Below are positions 35,001 through 43,683 of a stretch of DNA of 64,000 nucleotides, piece by piece (position 1 is the first letter of the stretch; each line of letters starts with the position of its first letter). The notes beneath the pieces were generated by a model, which ran no database searches, was not told where the DNA came from, and saw only the letters and a list, made by a program, of their open reading frames with translations. Origin of the DNA: an uncultured Verrucomicrobiae bacterium (GTDB lineage Bacteria > Verrucomicrobiota > Verrucomicrobiia > Limisphaerales > AAA164-E04); contig CALSPN010000003.1 of assembly GCA_943788245.1 (NCBI GenBank), positions 59,478-123,477 on the forward strand. Direction: 5' to 3'. The position numbers and the translations under genes are program-made.

Positions 35001-36797
35001 CGCCTCTTACCCGATACACCTCAAAAGTTTCTCGGGCTTTATCAGGATGATGCGCCGCAGGACTCACGCGAGGCAGCCCTGCGCAACCACATGATGGTGC
35101 GTCGGAATTATGAAGCACTTGTTTCTGGTGATGGCGCTTGCGCAGGTTGCGGTGAAAAATCAGTGCTCCATGCTGTGGCGTCTGTCACCGAAGCTTACAT
35201 GCGTCCTCTCTATCATCAAAAAGCGGACCGACTGCGCGAAAAAGCAGATGTGCTCGAAGCCAGCGGGTTGGATCGATTGCAAAAACTGAAAGATTCTGAT
35301 CCTGAAACCTACGCTTTGTATACGCGTTCCATTGCACACATTATCATGGGGTTGGGAGGCGAAACGGAGGAAGATACCACCCATCGTTTGGAGCAGCACG
35401 GGCCCATCTCTGATGAAGAAATAGTCAATGCGCTGGTCGCTGTCTTGCGCCAGGATGCTTTCAATCACAAGGATCTCCAGTCATTGGATGGTCGAGACGC
35501 GCGTGGCCAATCTGTGATGTTCATGGGAGCCAGCACTGGCTGTAACACAGTCTATGGTTCAACGCCTCCGGGCAATCCTCATCCATATCCTTGGATGAAC
35601 TCATTGTTCCAGGATGGCGCCACAATCAGTTGGCTTATGGGTGAGTCTCTCATCGTGAATCATGCCCGCAGGTCCGTGGTTCCTGAGCGTTTAAGCGATT
35701 GTCTTCTGCAGCGCGAAGAATCGGTCCTTACTGACAAGGAATACTTCAACCTTGCTCGACTCGACGATGCTTTGATGACCGAGCAGGAATTGCGTGAATT
35801 GCCCAAAGTATGGGTTATCGGTGGCGATGGTGCTCTTGGAGACATTGGATTTCAAAACGTTTCCAAAGTCATCCTTCAAAACCGTCCTAATGTCAAAATC
35901 CTCATGCTGGACACACAGGTGTATTCCAACACCGGTGGTCAGAATTCCGACTCTTCAACCATGTTGGGTGGATATGACATGAATCAATTCGGTGCTGCCT
36001 CTCAAGGTAAATTGACCGAAAAGAAAAATGTTGCTGAGGCTTTTACTTCTGGGCATGGATCTCCATTTGTGGCGCAGGTTTCCATGGCAAATGCAGCAAA
36101 GATGTATAAAGCCATGTTGGATGGTATTGAGTATCGAGGTACTGCCTTTTTCCAATCTTACACAACATGCCAGCCAGAACATGGTGTTGCGGATCATATG
36201 TCGGCTGATCAGGCGAAACTTGCACGTGATTCACGAGCAATGCCTGAGTTTGTGTTCAATCCCAGAGGAGGCGAAACTTCACAGGAGACCTTCAATCTTA
36301 AGGGCAATCCTACTCTGAACCGTGACTGGTGGGAAACCAAGTATGCTTCCACTGGCGAGAAATATCGATACACCGTGGCGCACTGGGCATTGACCGAGGC
36401 TCGATTCCGCAAGCATGTCAAGGAAATCAAGGAAGAGGAAGCCATGGAATTCATCCATTTTGATGACGTTTTATTGTGTGTTACGCAGGATGATGTCACT
36501 CATCGCAGGGTGTTTGATGCAAGTCATCGGTCGCACGTGCCAAACTTCGGCGCTTATATCAAAGCTGAAATCAGTGGTAAAATGCGTTTCTTCTCTGTTT
36601 CGCGTCAAATGGTATTATTTGCTGTTGAAAGGCGGAAAGCATGGCGCATGCTTCAGAGTAAGGCGGGCGTGGACAACAAGGATTATCGAGCACAACGTGA
36701 ACTCATCAAGAAAGTTGACTCTGGAAAGATTGAGATCTCGAGTCTGCTCGGCCGAACGCGAGAGCTCTTTGATGCTGAGCTGGAAGCTCTGAAATAA
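32049..36797 (+). CDS. nifJ: Pyruvate:ferredoxin (flavodoxin) oxidoreductase, extended form
   Basis: Oxidatively decarboxylates pyruvate to acetyl-CoA and reduces ferredoxin or flavodoxin. All PFOR domains are fused: N-terminal pyrimidine-binding domain ('YYPITPSTEGGE'), transketolase C-like domain, gamma domain ('FHSIGGWGMITTGK'), two 4Fe-4S clusters ('CTQCMECITACP' near residue 816, 'CKGCGECVQVC' near 948), and the thiamine-pyrophosphate domain ('GDGACAGCGE' near 1029, 'GGDGALGDIG' near 1258, 'YSNTGGQNSDSS'). At 1582 residues it is about 400 longer than ordinary NifJ. The extra length comes from a disordered Ser/Gly-rich N-terminus, a helical insert between the two clusters and an insert of about 110 residues between the GCGE motif and 'TGCNTVYGS'. 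A terminator follows. Confidence 0.93.
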   Translation: MANQTTVSNTNAASGGTSPESGEGSKPKYPGIRLTCNGNQLVTQHVETRITEGGIYYPITPSTEGGEIYQQSFAQGELNVFGQQKIAIETEGEHAAQGGATAFSMTGKRAVNFTSGQGIAYAMEQYYHAPGKGSTMVLEVGARALTKHALNVHCGHDDFYGALDTGWIMLMGKTAQQAADQAVILRKVCELSLNPGMNIQDGMLTTHSERTYYAPEADFLREFLGAPWDMIDSPTPAQNELFGPKRRRVPEMMDLKHPVLLGPVQNQEHHMNGVVARRDNFNEPILGFLEDVYKEFGELTGRHYGLVSTYKTEDADTVYVTLGCAAENIEEAVDHLRDNEGAKVGSMHVNVIRPFPEAAVINALRGKKNIIVLERTDEGLSGDNPLARDIRCALSKGVEAHRHKGTLPPIKPEERPLIFRGSYGIGSRDFRPEHVLGAYEYTQGKTHRKDGKGAHDGETFFVLGVDHPYAVISKATPSLLPKKAIAVRFHSIGGWGMITTGKNLGSIIGEFGDVISKKDPAYDAFGALEDKLFVSANPKYGSEKKGAPTNYYLVVAPKPIRVNCELNHVDVVLCCDPKAFTHTNPLEGLNPGGCLVWESSDSPETAWQRIPKKHRQFVKDNNIRIFILPGFQIARNATSRQDLQLRMQGNSFLGAFFRVSAFLDDNSINEAQFRDVVEKQYQKKFGRFGEAVVSSNMEVMTQGFNLTQEITYGEVEDADTSSMRQSPLAPLGDHEITPTAGCAESGCSSCEPPEEQPERAPVQTLAKFDSEYRNGLGYHQPAGALSAMGVMASGTGATQSKYVARRETPVYIAENCTQCMECITACPDTALPNTSQDVETILSTAARNYINNPEERVTLLQAIPEIEKQSREQMIESVQAKSDKPFSDIVSELVNGLENISDETKKEFSGIIAQLPLAYSNVTAIFRAVEKKSPGNGGLFSIFVSDLCKGCGECVQVCGDHDALRMTTETEELNAQLTTAQIFSRLLPDTPQKFLGLYQDDAPQDSREAALRNHMMVRRNYEALVSGDGACAGCGEKSVLHAVASVTEAYMRPLYHQKADRLREKADVLEASGLDRLQKLKDSDPETYALYTRSIAHIIMGLGGETEEDTTHRLEQHGPISDEEIVNALVAVLRQDAFNHKDLQSLDGRDARGQSVMFMGASTGCNTVYGSTPPGNPHPYPWMNSLFQDGATISWLMGESLIVNHARRSVVPERLSDCLLQREESVLTDKEYFNLARLDDALMTEQELRELPKVWVIGGDGALGDIGFQNVSKVILQNRPNVKILMLDTQVYSNTGGQNSDSSTMLGGYDMNQFGAASQGKLTEKKNVAEAFTSGHGSPFVAQVSMANAAKMYKAMLDGIEYRGTAFFQSYTTCQPEHGVADHMSADQAKLARDSRAMPEFVFNPRGGETSQETFNLKGNPTLNRDWWETKYASTGEKYRYTVAHWALTEARFRKHVKEIKEEEAMEFIHFDDVLLCVTQDDVTHRRVFDASHRSHVPNFGAYIKAEISGKMRFFSVSRQMVLFAVERRKAWRMLQSKAGVDNKDYRAQRELIKKVDSGKIEISSLLGRTRELFDAELEALK

Positions 36798-36836
36798 ACG
36801 CAGGGAACTCCACGTCATCTCAAATAACTTAATCAC

Positions 36837-36880
36837 AAGATCTGTTCGGCATTCTTCGCCGAGCAGATCTTTTTTATTTT
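36837..36880 (+). terminator. Intrinsic terminator of nifJ
   Basis: Arms 36837-36850 and 36858-36871 pair over 14 bases with one G-T wobble around a seven-base loop and run into a T-rich tail. It cleanly separates nifJ from the carbohydrate island downstream. Confidence 0.88.
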
Positions 36881-36930
36881 ACTGATGGAATCCTTGGACC
36901 TAAGCCAATCATCAATTGCACAATGACTCA

Positions 36931-38121
36931 ATGAACCACGATCCAATGATACGAGTTAAAAAGTGTCTCAACACTTTGAAAGGACGATTATTTTCCTCTT
37001 TGCTTGCGCTGGCCTTTCACTGCCTTGGGGTCACTCAAAATCTAGCTGATATCCAATGGGATATCCAATCACCTCTGGATTACCAGGTATTCCAGCGAGA
37101 CTCTCTTGAATCAGGTCGGATAACCATCAAAGGGAAAATAGAGGGATTGGACGCTGCAGCATCGATCTTGCAATTTCGGCTTGGCGATTATTCGAACAAG
37201 GATTGGATCGATGCGGAAGAAACTCTTAAAAATGGATCTATCGATTGCAGCGTCACAGTGCCCGCCGGAGAGTGGCATCAAGTGGAATTACGAATCATCA
37301 ATGGAGGTGTTTCCATGGGGGAATACGTCATTCCCCATGTTGGCGTGGGTGAATTGTTTGTCGTCGCCGGGCAATCCAATTCTGCCAACCATGGAGAGGA
37401 ACGGCAGAGAGTTCTTTCCGGAAAGGTTTCAGCTTTTGACGGAATCCATTGGCGTATTGCGGATGATCCGCAACCAGGTGCCAGTGGCAAAGGTGGAAGT
37501 TTCATTCCAGTTTTTGGTGATGCCATGGCCCGGCATTTTCAGGTCCCGATTGGTGTCGTGGCGTGTGGAATAGGGGCGACAAGTGTGCGTGAATGGTTGC
37601 CTGCCGGGAGTCGGTTTCCCAACCCTCCAACACTGACTGGACGAGTAGAGTTGCAGGCTAATGGTGAATGGACCAGTAAGGGGGAAGCCTATGACATGTT
37701 TCTAGGCAGAATGAGATCGCTGCAGGCTCAGCGATTTCGGGCAGTGCTCTGGCACCAGGGTGAAAGTGATGCGAATCAGAGAGATCCTGCGCGCACGCTT
37801 CCCGGGAAGCTTTATCGCGAATATCTTGAAAAGCTCATTCTCGCCTCGAGGAAAGCGATTTCAAGGGATGTTCCATGGTTTGTGGCTCTTGTGAGTTATC
37901 ACATTCCCGGAGATGAAAGCTCGGTTGAAATACGTGAAGCTCAGACCTCACTTTGGCGAGATGGAATTGTTTTAAAGGGGCCGGATTCTGATGCAATCAA
38001 GGGGCATTTCAGAGAGCGAAATGGTCAGGGAGTCCATTTCAGTGCAGAAGGTCTGAAGGAGCATGGGCTTCGGTGGTTTGATGCGGTGGCACCTTGGCTA
38101 GAGTCCGTTTTGAGTCAATAA
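36931..38121 (+). CDS. Secreted sialate O-acetylesterase-like SGNH hydrolase
   Basis: A 396-residue SASA-family esterase that removes O-acetyl groups from sugars. A signal peptide (hydrophobic stretch about residues 21-36) is followed by a beta-sandwich domain (about 40-135) and the SGNH core: block I 'VVAGQSNSAN' with nucleophile Ser149, the central 'WHQGESDA' block and a C-terminal 'GVHFSAEG' block that supplies the catalytic His. A TTG at 36916 and an ATG at 36946 are alternative starts. It is the first plus-strand gene of a carbohydrate cluster and is followed by a Tat-exported oxidoreductase 39 bases later. Confidence 0.87.
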   Translation: MNHDPMIRVKKCLNTLKGRLFSSLLALAFHCLGVTQNLADIQWDIQSPLDYQVFQRDSLESGRITIKGKIEGLDAAASILQFRLGDYSNKDWIDAEETLKNGSIDCSVTVPAGEWHQVELRIINGGVSMGEYVIPHVGVGELFVVAGQSNSANHGEERQRVLSGKVSAFDGIHWRIADDPQPGASGKGGSFIPVFGDAMARHFQVPIGVVACGIGATSVREWLPAGSRFPNPPTLTGRVELQANGEWTSKGEAYDMFLGRMRSLQAQRFRAVLWHQGESDANQRDPARTLPGKLYREYLEKLILASRKAISRDVPWFVALVSYHIPGDESSVEIREAQTSLWRDGIVLKGPDSDAIKGHFRERNGQGVHFSAEGLKEHGLRWFDAVAPWLESVLSQ

Positions 38122-38160
38122 TTTTCTTTTAAGGCAGGGCTCATTTCATAGCATGCAACC

Positions 38161-39516
38161 ATGTCTGAACAAGCTTGCTCACCTTTGAATCGTCGTCAAT
38201 TCCTTCGACAAAGTATTGCGCTTTCTGCCGCAGGTCTTGTGGTTCCTTTGATTACGAGAGGGCAATCGAGGAATATCTCTCCATCGAATCGGTTGAACAT
38301 CGGGGTAATTGGTCTAGGGGGCAGGGGGTCTACTCTCATGCAATCCTTTTTGAGGCAAGCAGACGTTCAGGTTACCGCTGTCTGTGATGTGGACCTGGAG
38401 CACTACCGATCCAATGCTTGGGGTAAAGGCCGGGTATTTGGTCTGAATGCGGCCAGACGTGCTGTGGATCAATACTACGGAGACAAACAGAAATCCGGCG
38501 ATTTCAAGGGCTGTCATGCGGACAAGGATTTTCGTGTTCTATGTGCTCGTCAGGATGTGGATGCCATTGTGGTTGCTTCACCGGATCATTGGCATTACCA
38601 CCAGGTCATGGAAGCACTCAAGCACGGGAAAGACGTTTATTGCGAAAAGCCGGTTACTCATACTTTCATGGAAGGAAAAATGATTTACCGCGAAGTGTTG
38701 AGGCGAAAGGCCATTTTTCAAACCGGATCACAGCAGAGATCAACAGGAAATTTTCATCGAGCTGTTGAGCTGGTCCGTAACGGGCACTTAGGTTCGATCA
38801 AACGCGTTGAGGTCGGGCTGCCTGCGGGCTACAAAAAACCAAGTATTCCCGCTGTGACCGAACCCATCCCTGAGAGTTTGGATTACGATTTCTGGTCTGG
38901 CCCTGCGCCATTACTTCCTTACATGCGGGCACGTCATCATCAATTATGGCGAGGGCATCTGGCTTATGGTGGCGGCAACATCATGGACTGGATTGGTCAT
39001 CATAACGATATTGCACATTGGGGTGCAGGAATGGATGATTCAGGCCCTCTTGAAGTTGAAGCGGTCGGATGGACCGAATCCAGTACTCCGGCCTATGACA
39101 CTCCTGTGGAATTCGAGATACAATGCCTTTACCCAGGTCAGATAGAGTGGTTGATCGGCTCAAGATTTCAAATGGGAACCAAGTGGATTGGCGAGAACGG
39201 ATGGATTTATGTCAATCGAGGCAAGTTAGAGGCATCTGATTCACGGTGGGTGGCCAAGGATTTTAATCCCGGCCCCGCAAAGGTATATCAATCAAGTGAT
39301 CACATCCGTAATTTCATTGAAGGTGTGGCGCAGCGCAAGGAATGCATCGCCCCAGCGGAGACGGGGCATCGATCCATTTCGCCCGGTCATTTGGGATATG
39401 CATCTCACCAGCTGGGGCGTAAACTAAAATACGATGCGCGTGTCGAGAGGGTCTTGGATGATCCTGAGGCGAATGCCTTGTTGGATAAGAGTTACCGGAA
39501 ACCTTGGAAAATCTAG
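38161..39516 (+). CDS. Tat-exported Gfo/Idh/MocA-family oxidoreductase
   Basis: A 451-residue NAD(P)-dependent sugar or glycoside oxidoreductase exported by the Tat system ('LNRRQFLRQSIALSAAG'). The Rossmann domain begins with 'NIGVIGLGGRGSTLM', and the conserved 'EKPVTHT' loop supplies the catalytic-site Lys; a C-terminal alpha/beta domain follows with 'GGGNIMDWIGHHNDIAHW', giving the usual metal- or substrate-side His residues. Such periplasmic members hold NAD tightly and are common in glycan-degrading Verrucomicrobiota. Its neighbours (SASA esterase, DUF1080, isomerase) support a role in oxidising glycosides; the exact substrate is unknown. Confidence 0.9.
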   Translation: MSEQACSPLNRRQFLRQSIALSAAGLVVPLITRGQSRNISPSNRLNIGVIGLGGRGSTLMQSFLRQADVQVTAVCDVDLEHYRSNAWGKGRVFGLNAARRAVDQYYGDKQKSGDFKGCHADKDFRVLCARQDVDAIVVASPDHWHYHQVMEALKHGKDVYCEKPVTHTFMEGKMIYREVLRRKAIFQTGSQQRSTGNFHRAVELVRNGHLGSIKRVEVGLPAGYKKPSIPAVTEPIPESLDYDFWSGPAPLLPYMRARHHQLWRGHLAYGGGNIMDWIGHHNDIAHWGAGMDDSGPLEVEAVGWTESSTPAYDTPVEFEIQCLYPGQIEWLIGSRFQMGTKWIGENGWIYVNRGKLEASDSRWVAKDFNPGPAKVYQSSDHIRNFIEGVAQRKECIAPAETGHRSISPGHLGYASHQLGRKLKYDARVERVLDDPEANALLDKSYRKPWKI

Positions 39517-39576
39517 CTCCTTGATTGCGAAACGTGGATAGTCCCCCTGTGCCAAGAACAGTTTTGATATACAGTT

Positions 39577-40743
39577 TTGTCTGATTCCGTGACATCTTTT
39601 CAAAGATCGATTGCAAGCTACGAGGCACAATTCGGATCAAAACCCAAGTGGGTAGCCCATGCTCCGGGCCGGGTTAATCTCATTGGAGAGCATATTGATT
39701 ATAACGATGGATTCGTATTGCCAGCTGCCATTGATCGTCGATTGAGTATCGCGGCCTCTCCGGTGAATCATTCGGAAATCCTGATCTATTCTGAGCAGGA
39801 AAAGCAACAGGTGCAGTTTTCTTTGGATGCTCCGCTCCTTCCTTCCGGAAAATGGACGGATTATGTGATAGGTGTCGTAGAATACTGGAAACGCCTTGAA
39901 ACGAGACCAGTGGGACTGAAATTGGCGATTGCATCAGATGTTCCATATGGCAGCGGATTGAGCAGCAGCGCTGCTTTGGAAATGGCGTTTGCCACGTTAA
40001 TTGGGGAAGTTTGGGGCCTCGAATTGGATCCTGTGGCGAAAGCCTTGAAGTGTCAGCAAGTTGAAAGTGATTTTGTAGGGATGCCTTGCGGCATCATGGA
40101 TCAGTTCGTCGTCGGCCTTGCCAGAAAAGATCATTTTCTGAAAATCGACTGCCAATCAAACACTCATGAACTCATCAAAGCAGGCGCGCAATTTCCGGCA
40201 CTATTGATCATCAATTCCAACGTGAAACATGCGCTGACGGATGGAGGATATGCATCTCGCAGGGCACAATGTGAATCTGCACTTTTCAAGCTGGACAGCG
40301 CATCCTGGAGATCTGTTTCCATGGAGCAATTATTGGGATCCGCTGGCAAGCTGGATGAAGCGGAATTGCGGCGTGGACGACACGTGATTTCTGAAATGCA
40401 TCGGACACTGGAAGCATGCGAGCGAATTCAGGCAAGTGACTATCAGTCATTGGGGGAATTACTTTATCAAAGTCATTTCTCACTGCGCGATGATTTCGAA
40501 GTTTCCTGCCCTGAATTGGATTGGATTGTCAATCGGATGCAAAGTCTAGGAGGTCGGGAAGGTGTTTATGGCTGTCGTATCACAGGAGGGGGTTTTGGTG
40601 GTTGTGCCGTGAGTTTGGTCGAACCTGAAGCCGTGGAAAGGGTCATCCAAATCATTTCCCATGATTATATTCAGGCATTTGGTGTTTCTGCAGACTTTTT
40701 TCTCACGCAACCCTCTGCTGGTTGTGCATTGAGTAAGTTGTAG
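39577..40743 (+). CDS. galK: Galactokinase
   Basis: Phosphorylates galactose at C1 in the Leloir pathway. GHMP-kinase motifs are complete: signature 'GRVNLIGEHIDYNDGFVLP', ATP loop 'PYGSGLSSSAALE', and C-terminal 'GGGFGGCAV'; length 388 is typical. No ATG is available: the start is TTG 39577 or GTG 39589, both without a strong ribosome site, so expression may be modest. galT and galE are not in the window. The stop is two bases from the convergent dehydrogenase gene's stop. Confidence 0.93.
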   Translation: MSDSVTSFQRSIASYEAQFGSKPKWVAHAPGRVNLIGEHIDYNDGFVLPAAIDRRLSIAASPVNHSEILIYSEQEKQQVQFSLDAPLLPSGKWTDYVIGVVEYWKRLETRPVGLKLAIASDVPYGSGLSSSAALEMAFATLIGEVWGLELDPVAKALKCQQVESDFVGMPCGIMDQFVVGLARKDHFLKIDCQSNTHELIKAGAQFPALLIINSNVKHALTDGGYASRRAQCESALFKLDSASWRSVSMEQLLGSAGKLDEAELRRGRHVISEMHRTLEACERIQASDYQSLGELLYQSHFSLRDDFEVSCPELDWIVNRMQSLGGREGVYGCRITGGGFGGCAVSLVEPEAVERVIQIISHDYIQAFGVSADFFLTQPSAGCALSKL

Positions 40744-40745
40744 TC

Positions 40746-42740
40746 TTATTCACCCAGTAACTGCAGAAGAGCGGCATCTTTTTCCGGGCCTTCTAAAAAA
40801 TCCAATGCTCTGCGGTAGCGAGTTTTTTCTGACTCATCGATTGACGGGTCCTTGATGAATAGAACCAGTTTTGCTGGTGTGAACTTGCTTCGGCTTCTCC
40901 ATATAATATCCCGTCCTGCTGGGGTATTCCAATCATCGTTCACAAGGTTCATCCAAGCCTCAAAAAAGGCGTCTTCATTGCCTTGAGCCCCGATACCCAG
41001 AGCTTCCAGATAGAACCGGTCCTTACCGCTGTATTGCATGGCGATTGTTGCCCATAATTCAGGAGCAAGAGTGGATTTTGAGTGATTCAATGCAATGGCG
41101 CACTCTCGCCGCACCGCAGGAGATGCGTCTCTGACCGCGCGTTTTATTAAATCAATAACACGCATTTTTTGCTCGCGAGCTATTCTTATGGCAGTAGCTC
41201 GAACGGACGCATTTTCATCGCTCATTGCTTCGATCAAATAAGGATTTGACGTATATTTGAGGCGCCCCAGTAAGTGAAGTGCCCGCGCTCTGAAATGAGG
41301 TGTGGTGCTGCGCCAAAGTGCGAGTAGTTCCGGTGTGGCTTTATTACCAATTTCCTTCAAGCGCCTCCAAGCGGAATATCTCGTTGAAGCATTTGGAGAT
41401 TTCAACGCCTGAACGGCCCTTTTTCCTGAATCAAGGGATGGTTGCAGGATGGTATAATTTGTTTTCTCAAGAGGTGCGATGCGATAGATACGTCCACTCA
41501 TTGAATCCAGTTGCTGGTCTGTCATCAGATTTTCCGCGCTTGTGGCATCGTTCCAATCAGCAATCATCAGCGATCCGTCTGGTGCAGTGCCTACATCACA
41601 GGGGCGAAACCATGGATGCTTGGACGATAAGATATTCTGAATGACAGTTTTTCCTCCATCGCCGATCTTTTCCGTTAATAATCCGTGGACCGCTTGCTTC
41701 TGTGAGTCGCAATAGATGATCTGGTTCTGGAATTGAGTGGCTAACAAAGTTCCCTCATAGACAATGATGCCTTTTGGTACCCCTTCGCCAATATTCAAAA
41801 GAGCTGGTATCACACCGGGATCATGCTCGTGCCAATGCCTCAGAGGGATTTCCTTCGCCATATTAAGACGGTTCTCAATCCAGCTAGCTCCTGTAAGCTC
41901 ATCCAGATATCCAAAATTACCACATTCAAAAACCTCGTTGATCCTCGCTGCCCGGGTTCCCTGGTCAGCTTGATCCGATTGCCATACCGCTCCAAAAGAA
42001 TCCACCGCCAGCTCGAATGGATTTCTGAAATTATGCCCAATAACTTCAAACTTGCTTCCGTCCATACGGCATCGGAATGCCATTCCTCCCCAGTATGGGT
42101 TGCCATTGGCCCTGACGGTGCGCCCCATCAGGTCGGTTACCGGACTTCCGTTGGCATGAGAAATTTGTGAACCCTGGTTTCCAAAGTTGAAATAGAGCTT
42201 ACCATCCGGACCAATGACAGGTCCATGCACGCCCTGGTCATGGTCAACGCCTCCAATGCCCGTGAATAACACCTCTTTCTTGTCAGCCTTATCATCGCCA
42301 TCCGTATCAGTTAAAACGATGATATCAGGTGAGCATGCCACGAAAATTTGATTCTCAAGCACGCAAATACCCTGAGCAGAATTAATGTCATTGCCTTGAT
42401 AAAAAACCGTGCTTTTATCGGCTTCACCATCCTGGTCGTTATCTTCGAGGATCAGGATGCGATCCCCGTCGGGACGCAATTTACCCCATGCCTGCCATTG
42501 ACGGTAATTGACTCCCTCCGTCACCCAAACTCTTCCTCTGGGGTCGATATCAAGGCTGGTTGGATTCAACACCATGGGCTCGGAGGCAAATAATTGAACC
42601 CCCAAACCTTCAGCTGTTTGCATGCGTTTTAATTGGGCTTTAGCGGATTCGGAGCCCACTCCAGTTGGGCTTTGTGCCCATGCAGAAACGAGGGTCACCC
42701 AAGCCAGTGATGATATTAAGAAATGAGAGGTGACATACAT
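40746..42740 (-). CDS. Secreted PVC-type beta-propeller/HEAT 'membrane-bound dehydrogenase' protein without heme site
   Basis: A 664-residue exported protein. After a signal peptide (to about residue 22) comes a six-blade-type beta-propeller (about 35-430) with 'DPRGRVWVTEGVNYR', 'DTDGDDKADK' and 'APDGSLMIADWND' motifs, resembling quinoprotein glucose dehydrogenase/sorbosone dehydrogenase-like folds, then HEAT-like helical repeats (about 440-660). Most relatives carry a C-terminal cytochrome c with CxxCH; here the protein ends within the HEAT region and no CxxCH is present, so electrons would need another carrier, or it may not be a dehydrogenase. It follows the ThuA operon but is separated from it by a hairpin. 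Confidence 0.82.
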   Translation of the reverse strand: MYVTSHFLISSLAWVTLVSAWAQSPTGVGSESAKAQLKRMQTAEGLGVQLFASEPMVLNPTSLDIDPRGRVWVTEGVNYRQWQAWGKLRPDGDRILILEDNDQDGEADKSTVFYQGNDINSAQGICVLENQIFVACSPDIIVLTDTDGDDKADKKEVLFTGIGGVDHDQGVHGPVIGPDGKLYFNFGNQGSQISHANGSPVTDLMGRTVRANGNPYWGGMAFRCRMDGSKFEVIGHNFRNPFELAVDSFGAVWQSDQADQGTRAARINEVFECGNFGYLDELTGASWIENRLNMAKEIPLRHWHEHDPGVIPALLNIGEGVPKGIIVYEGTLLATQFQNQIIYCDSQKQAVHGLLTEKIGDGGKTVIQNILSSKHPWFRPCDVGTAPDGSLMIADWNDATSAENLMTDQQLDSMSGRIYRIAPLEKTNYTILQPSLDSGKRAVQALKSPNASTRYSAWRRLKEIGNKATPELLALWRSTTPHFRARALHLLGRLKYTSNPYLIEAMSDENASVRATAIRIAREQKMRVIDLIKRAVRDASPAVRRECAIALNHSKSTLAPELWATIAMQYSGKDRFYLEALGIGAQGNEDAFFEAWMNLVNDDWNTPAGRDIIWRSRSKFTPAKLVLFIKDPSIDESEKTRYRRALDFLEGPEKDAALLQLLGE

Positions 42741-42741
42741 A

Positions 42742-42774
42742 CAAAAGAACGGGGCTCACGTTTGACATGAGCCC
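42742..42774 (-). terminator. Probable terminator of the ThuA/DUF1080 operon
   Basis: A seven-base perfect stem (42752-42758 / 42768-42774) with a nine-base loop. On the minus strand it is followed by a modest T-rich stretch. It lies between the ThuA stop and the ATG of the propeller gene. Confidence 0.55.
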
Positions 42775-42804
42775 TCACAATCTTTTCCTGATAACAGGAA
42801 CTAG

Positions 42805-43677
42805 TTATTTACCTTTAGGATCCAGATTCTTGCTTAGATCTTCCTCAGAAATAAAAGAAACAACACCTTGAGGAGGGACTTCGACCTTGGCGATCCACAG
42901 CAAGGCATTAAGCACCACTTTCCGGAAATCATCGTTGCCCCAATTCACGTGATGATGCCCTCCTGTGAAGCCAAAGCCTCGCCCCCCATCTGGACGCTCG
43001 CGCACCCACATCATGGTTTCTTTGCGGCCCTTGTCTTCTTTTATGTGCGGGTAGGGTCCCTTGGGCCAGACATATGGGCCATCACGCACATCATCTGCTG
43101 GTGAGGCTGTCAAAATAGGAGTAATCCCGCCCATATCGGAGCGCCATCGCATGTTGAAATACCACTCATCTTTTACTTTGAAAGGTTTCACACCTCGAGT
43201 GACTGGGTGCTTGGGGAAAGACAGGAAATCCGGAGACCACATTGGATTGACGCTGAACTGATGTTCGTAATACCCGCCGATCCACCGATGCATGGCTTCT
43301 CCAGGGTCACCTTTTGGGACTTCCACCCCATAATGGGCGCATCCAATTCCCACACCTTTTTCTGCAAGGCGGTCGATCAATTTCATGCGTTCAGCCTGTA
43401 TAGCGGGGTGTCCATTCCCTCCGTCTGCGTAAATCAGAATGGCGTCAGCAGTGTCCAAGGTCGAAATGTCTTTCGGCCAACCCATCTTGTGAACTTCCAC
43501 TTGGACACCTGGCATGTTTTCAAGACATTTCTGAAGTAGCATGCAGCCTGCATTAAATTCGTGGTCTCCCGGGCCGTGACTGGGCCTGCCGGCCAGCAGA
43601 ACGATTTTTTTATCCTCGAGTGCAAGCAGGTTTGCTGACAAAAGGACAGTGAATAAGAGTGTCAATAATCGTTTCAT
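42805..43677 (-). CDS. Exported ThuA-domain protein, copy 1
   Basis: A 290-residue ThuA-like protein with a signal peptide (about 1-19). ThuA domains have a glutamine-amidotransferase-like fold; they occur with sugar oxidoreductases and are linked to keto-sugar handling in trehalose utilisation loci. Visible landmarks are 'VLLAGRPSHGPGDHEF' near the start, 'IGCAHYGVEVPKGDPG' at the nucleophile-elbow-like position, 'WYFNMRW' and the C-terminal 'GFTGGHHHVNWGN'. It sits six bases after a second ThuA gene, with which it shares all these motifs, so the pair arose by duplication. Confidence 0.87.
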   Translation of the reverse strand: MKRLLTLLFTVLLSANLLALEDKKIVLLAGRPSHGPGDHEFNAGCMLLQKCLENMPGVQVEVHKMGWPKDISTLDTADAILIYADGGNGHPAIQAERMKLIDRLAEKGVGIGCAHYGVEVPKGDPGEAMHRWIGGYYEHQFSVNPMWSPDFLSFPKHPVTRGVKPFKVKDEWYFNMRWRSDMGGITPILTASPADDVRDGPYVWPKGPYPHIKEDKGRKETMMWVRERPDGGRGFGFTGGHHHVNWGNDDFRKVVLNALLWIAKVEVPPQGVVSFISEEDLSKNLDPKGK

Positions 43678-43683
43678 CGGGAC

